A stretch of 37,888 nt of DNA from Planctomycetota bacterium (lineage in GTDB: Bacteria; Planctomycetota; UBA1135; GCA-002686595), in contig VGZE01000017.1 in the NCBI GenBank assembly GCA_016872755.1, positions 1-37,888 of the forward strand, written 5' to 3'. The notes under the pieces were generated by a model. It saw nothing but the letters and a program-made list of their open reading frames with translations, did no database searches and was not told the DNA's origin. A program made the position numbers and the translations under genes. Below are positions 8,603 through 16,174 of the stretch, piece by piece (position 1 is the stretch's first letter; each line of letters opens with the position of its first letter).

Positions 8603-8655
8603 GGTCGGGCTGGGTGCGGTCGGGCTGGGTGCGGTCGAGCGGAGTGCGGTCGGGA
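8603..8655. repeat. 15-bp tandem repeat in the rplE-rpsN spacer
   Basis: Two exact copies of GGTCGGGCTGGGTGC (8603-8617, 8618-8632), a third with two changes (8633-8647) and a partial fourth (8648-8655), as written on the plus strand. The array fills about half of the spacer between rplE and rpsN and is probably a slippage product in non-coding DNA. It lies just upstream of the rpsN start codon. Confidence 0.85.
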
Positions 8656-8676
8656 GAGGGGCGTTCGAACGGAAGA

Positions 8677-9222
8677 TCAGGCCTTGTCGGCGAAGGGCAT
8701 GCCCAGTTCCTTGAGCAGTGCGAAGCCCTGGTCATCACTGCCGGCGGTGGTCACGAAGGTGATGTCCATCCCCTGCGTGAACTCCATCTTGTCGAAGTCC
8801 ACTTCGGGGAAGACCGACTGCTCGGACAGGCCCAGGCTGTAGTTGCCGCGGCCGTCGAGCTTCGACTTCACGCCGCGGAAGTCGCGGATACGCGGGAGCA
8901 CGACCGAGACCAAGCGGTCGGCGAACTCCCACATGCGATCGCCGCGCAGCGTGACGGCGACGCCGATCGGCATGCCCTCGCGCAGCTTGAACGCCGCGAT
9001 GGCCATGCGCGCCTTGCGCACGGTCGGCTGCTGGCCTGTGATCGCCGCCATCTCGCGCACGGCCTGATCGATCAGCGCCTTGTTCTCGACGGCGCCCTTG
9101 CAGCCCATGTTGATGACGATCTTGCTGAGCTTGGGAACCGCGTTGACGTTGCCGATGCCGAACTGCTTCATCAGCTTCGGCTTGACTTCGTCCTTGTAGC
9201 GGGTCTTGAGACGCGGAGGCAT
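8677..9222 (-). CDS. rplE: 50S ribosomal protein L5
   Basis: Protein uL5, 181 aa, a 5S rRNA binder that contacts the P-site tRNA elbow and S13 across the subunit interface. [30 protein letters not shown] and the [15 protein letters not shown] motif identify it. Length is normal. It lies 74 nt after rplX and 95 nt before rpsN, the usual order L14-L24-L5-S14-S8. Confidence 0.97.
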   Translation of the reverse strand: MPPRLKTRYKDEVKPKLMKQFGIGNVNAVPKLSKIVINMGCKGAVENKALIDQAVREMAAITGQQPTVRKARMAIAAFKLREGMPIGVAVTLRGDRMWEFADRLVSVVLPRIRDFRGVKSKLDGRGNYSLGLSEQSVFPEVDFDKMEFTQGMDITFVTTAGSDDQGFALLKELGMPFADKA

Positions 9223-9296
9223 GTCTGGGGTCCTGTGCGGGGAGTGCGGTGCGTGCGGTGCCGTAGGGAGGTGCGGGAGGGTGCGTCCGTGCGCGA

Positions 9297-9584
9297 CTAG
9301 GCGGGACGACGACGCGTGCCCTTGCCCGACTTGGGATCGAGCAGCATCACGTTGCTGTGGTGGATCGAGGTCTCTTGCTGCACGCGCTCGCCCTTGGGCT
9401 GCTGCTGCGAGGGCTTGCGGTGCTTCCAGCGCAGGTTGACGCCGGCGACGAGCACGCGCCCGGACTTGGTCAGGACTTCCTTGATCTCGCCGGTCTTGCC
9501 CTTGTCGTTGCCGCTGATGACGACGACCGTGTCGCCCTTGCGAACCTTGAGGGTGCGCGGAGCGTTGGGATTGCGAACAGCCAT
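9297..9584 (-). CDS. rplX: 50S ribosomal protein L24
   Basis: Protein uL24, 95 aa, an assembly initiator that binds the 5' part of 23S rRNA. The KOW motif is at about residues 13-40 ([19 protein letters not shown]). The start at 9584 ([17 protein letters not shown]) overlaps the rplN stop codon by one base (TGATG), indicating translational coupling. The reading frame extends upstream into rplN without resemblance to L24. The C-terminal part is basic and normal for the family. Confidence 0.96.
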   Translation of the reverse strand: MAVRNPNAPRTLKVRKGDTVVVISGNDKGKTGEIKEVLTKSGRVLVAGVNLRWKHRKPSQQQPKGERVQQETSIHHSNVMLLDPKSGKGTRRRPA

Positions 9585-9952
9585 CAGACGACCTCCTGCG
9601 CGAGCGAGATGATCTTCATGAAGTTGCGCTCGCGCAGCTCGCGCGCGACGGCGCCGAAGATGCGCGTTCCACGCGGATTGTTCTCCGCGTCGATCAGCAC
9701 GAGCGCGTTCTGGTCGAAGCGCACGTAGGAGCCGTCCTCGCGCCGCGTGTTCTTCTTGACGCGCACGATCACGCCCTTGACGACCGAGCCGGCCTTGACC
9801 TCCGAGCTGGGGATCGCCTTCTTGACCGAACCGACGACGATGTCGCCGAGGCCGGCGTAGCGGCGACCGGTGCCGCCGAGCACCTTGATGCACATCACGC
9901 GCTTGGCGCCGGTGTTGTCGGCGACGTCGAGTTCCGTGGTCAGCTGGATCAT
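9584..9952 (-). CDS. rplN: 50S ribosomal protein L14
   Basis: Protein uL14, 122 aa, on the interface side of the 50S subunit, part of bridge B8. [20 protein letters not shown] and the C-terminal [20 protein letters not shown] are textbook. It overlaps rpsQ by four bases (ATGA) and rplX by one base, so rpsQ-rplN-rplX are probably translated in a coupled way. Confidence 0.98.
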   Translation of the reverse strand: MIQLTTELDVADNTGAKRVMCIKVLGGTGRRYAGLGDIVVGSVKKAIPSSEVKAGSVVKGVIVRVKKNTRREDGSYVRFDQNALVLIDAENNPRGTRIFGAVARELRERNFMKIISLAQEVV

Positions 9953-10305
9953 TGGGCACCTCCGCCCGCGGACGGCTTCTGGGCTTGCTTCTGGCCGAGA
10001 ACCGAGGCCATCTCGGCCTCACCGACGGTTTCGAGCGTCTTGCTGGCCTTGGCCAGGATCTCGATGAGGCGCCAGCGCTTGGTGCGCGAGAGCGGCCGCG
10101 AGAGCTCGATGCGCACGAGGTCGCCGACGCCGGCCTGCTCCTGGTCGTCGTGCGCGTGGTAGCGCTTGGACTTGGTGACGTACTTGCCGTACTTGGGGTG
10201 GCGGTACGTGCGCTGGACGACGACCGAGATGGTCTTCGTCATCTTGTCGCTGGCCACGAGGCCTTCGAGGACCTGGCGGCTGGCGGGTTGGGTGGGTGAG
10301 GACAT
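9949..10305 (-). CDS. rpsQ: 30S ribosomal protein S17
   Basis: Protein uS17, 118 aa, an OB-fold 16S rRNA binder. The core ([53 protein letters not shown]) spans about residues 17-85. The C-terminal 30 residues ([20 protein letters not shown]...) form an extension longer than in E. coli (84 aa). It is 29 nt after rpmC and overlaps rplN by four bases. Confidence 0.97.
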   Translation of the reverse strand: MSSPTQPASRQVLEGLVASDKMTKTISVVVQRTYRHPKYGKYVTKSKRYHAHDDQEQAGVGDLVRIELSRPLSRTKRWRLIEILAKASKTLETVGEAEMASVLGQKQAQKPSAGGGAQ

Positions 10306-10334
10306 GGCGGATCGGGTGGGCGGATTCGGGGCGA

Positions 10335-10547
10335 CTAGCGCGACTGCGCTCCGCGGATGTGGGTCTTGCGCTCTTGCAGCAGCGTGCGAATGCGCGCGAT
10401 CTGGCGGCGGTTCTCGCGGATCCGACCGGGCTGCGCGGCGGTCTCCGTGGCGGACTTGAAGCGCGCGTCGAAGAGCGCCTTCTGGAGGCGGTCGAGCTCG
10501 AACTCGAGTTCCGAGTCGCGCTGTCCGCGGAGGTCCTTGATCTTCAT
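10335..10547 (-). CDS. rpmC: 50S ribosomal protein L29
   Basis: Protein uL29, 70 aa, a two-helix protein near the polypeptide exit tunnel and part of the SRP/trigger factor docking area. MKIKDLRGQRDSELEFELDRL and the IRENRRQIARIRTLLQER helix are typical. The position between rplP and rpsQ is standard. Confidence 0.96.
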   Translation of the reverse strand: MKIKDLRGQRDSELEFELDRLQKALFDARFKSATETAAQPGRIRENRRQIARIRTLLQERKTHIRGAQSR

Positions 10548-10614
10548 GTGCGTTCGCTGGGGGCTGGCTGCGTTGAACTGACGGGGTCGTCGATGAGCGG
10601 GATCGAAAGGCGGA

Positions 10615-11034
<420 letters not shown>

Positions 11035-11106
11035 GGTTCGTCGCTCCTGGAGAAGGCCTGGTAGGTACCTGGAGAGTGTTGGGGCTGTGGATCGCGGTGC
11101 GCCGGC

Positions 11107-11853
11107 TCAGCCGTTGATCGCGCCGGCGGACGGGCGCCGCTCCTGGCGCGGAGGACGCGTGGCCGAGCGCTGGCGATCAGCGCGCGTCGCGACGCCTTGC
11201 GCCTGGCGGAAGTCGATGCGCTCGCCGCTCTCGAGGTCGCCCTTGTAGATCCAGACCTTGACGCCGAGGATCCCGTAGGTCGTGCGAGCCTCGGCCGTGC
11301 CGTAGTCCACGTTGGCGCGCAACGTCGAGAGCGGAACCTGGCCTTCGCGCTCCTTCGCCTCGCGCGCCATTTCCGCGCCGCCGAGGCGGCCGTTGAGCTC
11401 GAGCTTCACGCCCTTCGCTCCGGCCTGCATCGTCGACTGGATCGCCTTCTTCATCGCGCGGCGGAACGCCATGCGCTTCTCGAGCGCCTCGGCGACCATC
11501 TCCGCGACCAGCGTCGCTTCGAGCTCGGGCCGCTTGATCTCGCGCACCGTCAGGTGGCAGGTCATGCCGGCGATCTTCTGCAGCGACTCCTTGAGCTGGT
11601 CGACGCGCACGCCCTTGCGACCGACGAGCACGCCGGGACGCGCCGTGTGCACGATCACGTTGACGGCCTCGCCCGTGCGCTCGATCTCGATGCGCGGGAT
11701 GCCGGCGGACTTGAACTCCTTGGTGATGTGCTTGCGGATCTCGAGGTCCTGCAGCAACAGGCGCCCGAAGTCCTTCTTCTTGGCGTACCAGCGCGAGCGC
11801 CAGGGCTCGATGACCGCGAGGCGGAACCCGGTCGGGTGGATTTTCTGACCCAT
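11107..11853 (-). CDS. rpsC: 30S ribosomal protein S3
   Basis: Protein uS3, 248 aa, at the mRNA entry channel with helicase function together with S4 and S5. It starts [23 protein letters not shown] type 2 domain is seen around residues 40-110, with the [14 protein letters not shown] loop. The C-terminal domain contains [21 protein letters not shown] and [21 protein letters not shown] basic tail of about 35 residues (from QAQGVATR onward) ends the protein. It follows rplV by 19 nt. Confidence 0.97.
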   Translation of the reverse strand: MGQKIHPTGFRLAVIEPWRSRWYAKKKDFGRLLLQDLEIRKHITKEFKSAGIPRIEIERTGEAVNVIVHTARPGVLVGRKGVRVDQLKESLQKIAGMTCHLTVREIKRPELEATLVAEMVAEALEKRMAFRRAMKKAIQSTMQAGAKGVKLELNGRLGGAEMAREAKEREGQVPLSTLRANVDYGTAEARTTYGILGVKVWIYKGDLESGERIDFRQAQGVATRADRQRSATRPPRQERRPSAGAING

Positions 11854-11872
11854 GTGTTCTGTCGTGCTCCTG

Positions 11873-12364
11873 CTACGCCTTCGCGCCCTTGCCGGCCTTC
11901 GGTTGCTTCGCCTTCTTCGCGCGAGCCTTGCCTGCTGCGCGCTTCTTGCGCGGCTCAGGCTCGGCGGCTTCCTTCAGCGCGATCGTGATGTGGCAGGTGC
12001 GCTTGCGAATCGGCATCGCGCGGCCCTGCGGACCCGGACGGAAGCGGATGCGTCCCTGCACCAGCGGGCCGTCGTCGGCGCGGCTGTCGGCGACGTAGAG
12101 CCGGTTCACGTTGACGTTCTCGTCGGCGCCCGCGTTGGCGACGGCCGACTTCAGCACCTTCAGGTAGAAGACGGCGGCGCGCTTGGGCGAGAACGAAAGC
12201 TGCTCGAGCGCCTTGTTGACGGGCATGCCGCGGATCAGGTCCGCGACCAGGCGCGCCTTGCGAGCCGGCATCCGCGCGTAGCGGTGCATGGCGCGGTACT
12301 CGCCGGGCGCGGCGCCATCGGCCTGTTGCGCGGCCTGTTCTGCGACTGCGGTTTCAGCGCTCAT
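11873..12364 (-). CDS. rplV: 50S ribosomal protein L22
   Basis: Protein uL22, 163 aa, whose beta hairpin lines the exit tunnel. The conserved core (about 22-137) includes [19 protein letters not shown] and the hairpin region [21 protein letters not shown] 20-residue Ala/Gln-rich N-terminal extension and a 25-residue Lys/Ala tail flank it, so it is longer than E. coli L22 (110 aa). It overlaps rpsS by four bases (ATGA). Confidence 0.97.
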   Translation of the reverse strand: MSAETAVAEQAAQQADGAAPGEYRAMHRYARMPARKARLVADLIRGMPVNKALEQLSFSPKRAAVFYLKVLKSAVANAGADENVNVNRLYVADSRADDGPLVQGRIRFRPGPQGRAMPIRKRTCHITIALKEAAEPEPRKKRAAGKARAKKAKQPKAGKGAKA

Positions 12365-12654
12365 GACGGCACGGCTCCCGGCTTGGCCTCTTCCTTCTTG
12401 TTCGTGTGTCCGCGGAAGACGCGCGTGGGCGCGAATTCGCCGAGCTTGTGGCCGACCATGTCCTCGGTGACCTGCACCTTCAGGTGCATGCGACCGTTGT
12501 GGACCATGAACACGTGCCCGATGAAGTCAGGCGGAATCGTGCAGCGGCGCGACCACGTCGTGATCGGATCGCGCTTGCCGGTCTTCGCCATCTTGGCGAC
12601 CTTCTTCGCGAGCTTGGGCTCGACGAACGGTCCCTTCTTGATGCTGCGTCCCAC
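12361..12654 (-). CDS. rpsS: 30S ribosomal protein S19
   Basis: Protein uS19, 97 aa, in the 30S head, partner of S13. [39 protein letters not shown] and the C-terminal [19 protein letters not shown] are diagnostic. It lies 42 nt after rplB and is coupled to rplV by an ATGA overlap. Confidence 0.98.
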   Translation of the reverse strand: MGRSIKKGPFVEPKLAKKVAKMAKTGKRDPITTWSRRCTIPPDFIGHVFMVHNGRMHLKVQVTEDMVGHKLGEFAPTRVFRGHTNKKEEAKPGAVPS

Positions 12655-12696
12655 GGGGTTTCTCTTGCGCGCTTTCTGGTTGGTTCGTGTCGACCG

Positions 12697-13521
12697 CTAC
12701 TTGCGGCGACGGAGGATGAAACGGTTGGTCGGGTGATTCGGGCGGCGGGTCTTGCCGCCCTTGGCGAGCACGCCGGTCGGCGAGCACGGGTGACGTCCGC
12801 CCTTGGTGCGGCCTTCGCCGCCGCCCAGCGGGTGGTCGACCGGGTTCTTCGTCGTGCCCCGCACGTGCGGGCGACGGCCCCAGTGGCGATAGCGCCCGGC
12901 CTTGCCGAGGCTGACGTTCTGGTAATCGGTGTTGCCCACGCGGCCGATCGAGGCGCGGCAGGAAGCGTGGATGCGCCGCAGCTCGCCCGAGGGCATCTGC
13001 ACGATGCAGTAGTCGCCTTCGCGCGCGGTCAGCTGAGCGGCGCTGCCGGCGGTGCGACAGACTTGGCCGCCGCGACCGGGCACCAGCTCGATGTTGTGCA
13101 CCATCACGCCGACGGGGATGTTCGCCAGCGGCAGGTTGTTGCCGGGCAGCGGCTCGGCCGTCGGCCCCGACATCAGCGTTTGTCCGACCGCGATCTCGAG
13201 CGGCGCGAGGATGTAGCGCTTCTCGCCGTCCTTGTAGTGCAGCAGCGCGATGTTCGCCGAGCGGTTCGGATCGTATTCGAGCGAGGCCACCTTGGCCGGG
13301 ATGCCGTCCTTGTTGCGCTTGAAGTCGACGATCCGGTAGATGCGCCGGTGGCCGCCGCCGCGGTGGCGCATGGTCAGCACGCCCTGGTTGTTGCGTCCGC
13401 CCTTGCGCGGAATCGCGACGCACAGGCTCTTCTCGGCCGGGGTCTTCGTCAGCTCGGAATAGTCGAGCACGGTGCCGTGGCGGCGGCCCTTGGACGTCGG
13501 TCGGTAGCTCTTGATGGCCAT
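12697..13521 (-). CDS. rplB: 50S ribosomal protein L2
   Basis: Protein uL2, 274 aa, needed for subunit association and peptidyl transferase activity. [40 protein letters not shown] and the C-terminal [20 protein letters not shown] identify it. In the last motif the second His of the common DHPHGGGEGR is Leu; this position also varies in other phyla, so I do not treat it as a defect. Order rplW-rplB-rpsS is standard. Confidence 0.98.
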   Translation of the reverse strand: MAIKSYRPTSKGRRHGTVLDYSELTKTPAEKSLCVAIPRKGGRNNQGVLTMRHRGGGHRRIYRIVDFKRNKDGIPAKVASLEYDPNRSANIALLHYKDGEKRYILAPLEIAVGQTLMSGPTAEPLPGNNLPLANIPVGVMVHNIELVPGRGGQVCRTAGSAAQLTAREGDYCIVQMPSGELRRIHASCRASIGRVGNTDYQNVSLGKAGRYRHWGRRPHVRGTTKNPVDHPLGGGEGRTKGGRHPCSPTGVLAKGGKTRRPNHPTNRFILRRRK

Positions 13522-13554
13522 GGAAGTGTGGGTGGGGCTGGGGACTGCGTGCGG

Positions 13555-13845
13555 CTACAGGAGGTCGATCGCGTTGCCTTCGGCGAGCACGACCATGGCC
13601 TTCTTCCACTCCGGCGTCTGGCCGGCGACCCAACCGCGGCGGCGCGCCTTGGGGGTCACGCGCAGCGTGTTGACCTTGCGCACCTTGACCTTGAAGAGCT
13701 TCTCGACGGCCTGCCGGATCTCGACCTTGTTGGCGTCGACCGGAACGCGGAAGTGGTACGCGTTGCGGGTGGCGGTGTCGTCGCTGCCCTTCTCGGTGAT
13801 CACCGGCTTCTTCAGGATCTCGTAGGCGCGTGTGAGGCTCGTCAT
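13555..13845 (-). CDS. rplW: 50S ribosomal protein L23
   Basis: Protein uL23, 96 aa, at the tunnel exit where trigger factor and SRP dock. ILKKPVITEKGSD and RQAVEKLFKVKVRKVNTL are the family core, and RRGWVAGQTPEWKKAMVVL the C-terminal part. Start 13845 is chosen by homology; the frame is open further upstream in the rplD region. GCACTCCG directly precedes the ATG instead of a Shine-Dalgarno. Confidence 0.96.
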   Translation of the reverse strand: MTSLTRAYEILKKPVITEKGSDDTATRNAYHFRVPVDANKVEIRQAVEKLFKVKVRKVNTLRVTPKARRRGWVAGQTPEWKKAMVVLAEGNAIDLL

Positions 13846-13898
13846 CGGAGTGCTTGGGGCGCGGGGAAGGTGCGGGTGGAGTGGAGTGGGGCCGGCGC

Positions 13899-14576
13899 TC
13901 AGGCGGGCTTCGACGCGACGTGGCTGGTGCGGGCGGCGGAGACGCGCTCGACCAGGACGGCGAGCGCGGCGCGCTCGGCGACGATCAGGCCGCCGTTCAG
14001 CACGTCGAGCGCGTTGAGGTCGCGCGCGGCGCGCATCTCGACGCCGGGGAAGTTGCGGAACGACTTCCAGGCGTTCTCGTCGTGCTTGGCGACGACGATC
14101 AGCGCGCGGCGCTGCGCCGGCTTCGAACCCTTGGCCGTCGTGTAGCCGAGCGAGCTCAGCAGCTTGCGCGCGTTCTTCGCCGACGGCTTCTCGAAGCCCG
14201 AGAGCTCGGCCAGCGCGACTTCGCCGTCGGCGAACTTGCCGGCCAGCGCCGAGCGCAGCGCGACGCGGCGCGCCTTGATCGGCATCGCGAACGAGTAGTC
14301 GCGCGGCTTGGGTCCGAAGACCGTGCCGCCGCCGCGCCAGATCGGCGACTTGCGGTCGCCGGCGCGCGCGCGACCGGTGTGCTTCTGCTTCCACGGCTTC
14401 TTGTTCGAACCGGCGACCTGATCGCGGCCGCGCGTGTTCACCGTGCCCAGGCGCTTGTTCGCCTGGTACATGTAGACCGCGTCCTTGAGCGTGCGGAACA
14501 GGACCTTGTCGCCGAACGCGCTCGCGTCGACGTCCGCTTTACCGACGCTGCCGGCCTTGTAGTGCTTGACCTGCAT
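13899..14576 (-). CDS. rplD: 50S ribosomal protein L4
   Basis: Protein uL4, 225 aa, with an extended loop in the exit tunnel. The loop is recognisable by [19 protein letters not shown] and [21 protein letters not shown] (about 47-85). In E. coli L4 represses the S10 operon at transcription and translation by binding the S10 leader; here the leader of rpsJ has its own conspicuous structure (15931-15967). ACACTCCC precedes the ATG. Confidence 0.97.
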   Translation of the reverse strand: MQVKHYKAGSVGKADVDASAFGDKVLFRTLKDAVYMYQANKRLGTVNTRGRDQVAGSNKKPWKQKHTGRARAGDRKSPIWRGGGTVFGPKPRDYSFAMPIKARRVALRSALAGKFADGEVALAELSGFEKPSAKNARKLLSSLGYTTAKGSKPAQRRALIVVAKHDENAWKSFRNFPGVEMRAARDLNALDVLNGGLIVAERAALAVLVERVSAARTSHVASKPA

Positions 14577-14620
14577 GGGAGTGTGCTGCTGCTGGCGGGT
14601 GGAGGGATGCGGTGGGCGCG

Positions 14621-15265
14621 CTACTTCGCGGCGACCTTCTTGGCAGCCGTCTTCGCGCTGCAGACTTGCACGTAACCGCCGCGCGGCCCGGGGACCGAGC
14701 CGGCCAGGAAGAGCAGGTTGCGCGCGCTGTCGATGCGCACGACGCGGATGTTCTTGACCGTGCGGCGCACGTTGCCGAACTGGCCCGCCATGCGCTTGCC
14801 CTTGGCGACCTTGCCGATGCGCTTGGTGGCGATCGAGCCAGGCGCGCGCACGTTCATCGAGCCGTGGCCGGCCGGACCGCGACTGAAACCGTGGCGGCGG
14901 ATCGTGCCCGAGAAGCCGCGACCCTTCATCGTGCCGGTCACGTCGACCAGTTGGCCGACCGCGAAGGCCTCGACCGTCACGCTGTCGCCGACCTTCTTCG
15001 CCGTCGGGGCCGTCAGCCGTTCCTCGCGCAGGTAGCGCTTGGGCGCGACGCCGACCTTGCGGAAGTGTCCGGCGAGCGGACGCGTCAGGTGCTTGTCACC
15101 GACGTCGTCGAAGCCGAGCTGCACGGCGTCATAGCCGTCGCGTTCGGCGGTGCGCACCTGGCTGATGACGCAGGGGCCTGCGGCCACGACGGTCACGCCG
15201 ACGAGCGTGCCGTCTTCCGCAAAAAACTGCGTCATGCCTTCTTTTCGTCCGAGGATCAGCGTCAT
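14621..15265 (-). CDS. rplC: 50S ribosomal protein L3
   Basis: Protein uL3, 214 aa, which reaches toward the peptidyl transferase centre. MTLILGRKEGMTQFFAEDG at the start, the GRGFSGTIRRHGFSRGPAGHG tip segment (about 125-145) and MRAPGSIATKR-like MNVRAPGSIATKRIGKV are diagnostic. TAGGACTC precedes the ATG. The gene is separated from rpsJ by an unusually long 319-nt spacer. Confidence 0.97.
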   Translation of the reverse strand: MTLILGRKEGMTQFFAEDGTLVGVTVVAAGPCVISQVRTAERDGYDAVQLGFDDVGDKHLTRPLAGHFRKVGVAPKRYLREERLTAPTAKKVGDSVTVEAFAVGQLVDVTGTMKGRGFSGTIRRHGFSRGPAGHGSMNVRAPGSIATKRIGKVAKGKRMAGQFGNVRRTVKNIRVVRIDSARNLLFLAGSVPGPRGGYVQVCSAKTAAKKVAAK

Positions 15266-15584
15266 GAGTCCTAGAACCGGGGGGGAGTCCCCTGGAGCTT
15301 GGGAGGGTATTTGCCGGTTCGACCAAGATCACTGGAGCGCGAGCACGGCGCGCGGCTCATCGAGCTCGTAGCTCGGGAGCAGCGGCACGGCGCGCGCGTC
15401 AGGACGACGCTTGGCCACGCGGCGGAACGGGACAGGTTGGAAAGAACGCCCCGCCGTCGCCGAGGCGACGAGCAGGCTCGTGGGTTCGATGCAGGGCGGG
15501 TCGAAGCAGGTTCGTGGCGAGCGCGATGCGCTCGATCCGACGCGCGTGCGGCTCGGGATGAGCCGGACGGCGCGCTCAGAGGCG
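15266..15584 (-). other. Long non-coding spacer rpsJ-rplC with several hairpins
   Basis: No credible gene in 319 nt between two genes that are normally adjacent. It contains short perfect hairpins: 15361-15375 (6 bp, 3-nt loop), 15455-15470 (6 bp, tetraloop), 15547-15563 (6 bp, 5-nt loop) and a G4/C4 hairpin near 15282-15292 just upstream of the rplC start. I saw no clear promoter inside. It may be a structured internal leader for rplC or simply loose GC-rich spacer. Confidence 0.5.
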
Positions 15585-15890
<306 letters not shown>

Positions 15891-15930
15891 AGGCGCTTGC
15901 TTTGCCGTTCTGCTTGAGCTGCGTGGGTTT

Positions 15931-15967
15931 CCGGCGCCACGCCTTCGGCTGAGCGCCGGAGGCGTGG
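15931..15967 (-). promoter_or_regulatory. S10 leader with two mutually exclusive hairpins
   Basis: Between promoter and rpsJ start the sequence can pair in two ways: 15931-15937 with 15953-15959 (7 bp, CCGGCGC/GCGCCGG), or 15937-15944 with 15960-15967 (8 bp, CCACGCCT/AGGCGTGG). The arms interlock (A-B-A'-B'), share base 15937 and have no linker, so a simultaneous pseudoknot is sterically unlikely and a two-state switch is more natural. In E. coli the S10 leader is the L4 autoregulation target; similarity of role is an inference. Confidence 0.5.
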
Positions 15968-15986
15968 TCGGGGGAAAGGGCCGAGA

Positions 15987-16015
15987 AAAATAGCAGTGGC
16001 GATCTGGAGGGTCAA
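15987..16015 (-). promoter_or_regulatory. Sigma70-type promoter of the S10 block
   Basis: Minus strand -35 TTGACC (16010-16015) and -10 TATTTT (15987-15992) are separated by exactly 17 nt (15993-16009). The -35 differs by one base from consensus and is identical to that of the rpsL promoter. Transcription would begin near 15980, giving a leader of about 90 nt to the rpsJ GTG. The AT-rich -10 stands out in the GC-rich background. Confidence 0.7.
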
Positions 16016-16141
16016 TGATCCTCTGCTTCGCGCCCCTGCGTCGGCGCGGATGGGCGCCCCGGTGCCCGCTACCCGGCCGGCTGCCGGTACGAGGTGCGAT
16101 CCGGGCGTCCGCCCACCTGGGCGCCGATCCGTGTTCAATTC

Positions 16142-16168
16142 GTAACTACTTTACCACAAGTAATTTAC
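16142..16168 (-). promoter_or_regulatory. AT-rich cluster of GTAA/TTAC half-sites
   Basis: Directly after the stop of the EF-G-like gene a 30-bp AT-rich island contains GTAA (16142-16145), TTAC (16151-16154), GTAA (16160-16163) and TTAC (16165-16168), i.e. two inverted pairs. It looks like an operator or an AT-rich upstream element; it lies about 130-150 nt upstream of the S10 promoter. No U-tracted terminator is seen here. Function unknown. Confidence 0.4.
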
Positions 16169-16174
16169 ATCGCC

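Noticed and set aside
13090-13110. Loss of the second His in the L2 DHPHGGGEGR motif (region around 12815-12835)
   Set aside because: The position is also Leu or Met in other bacterial phyla, so it is probably neutral variation.
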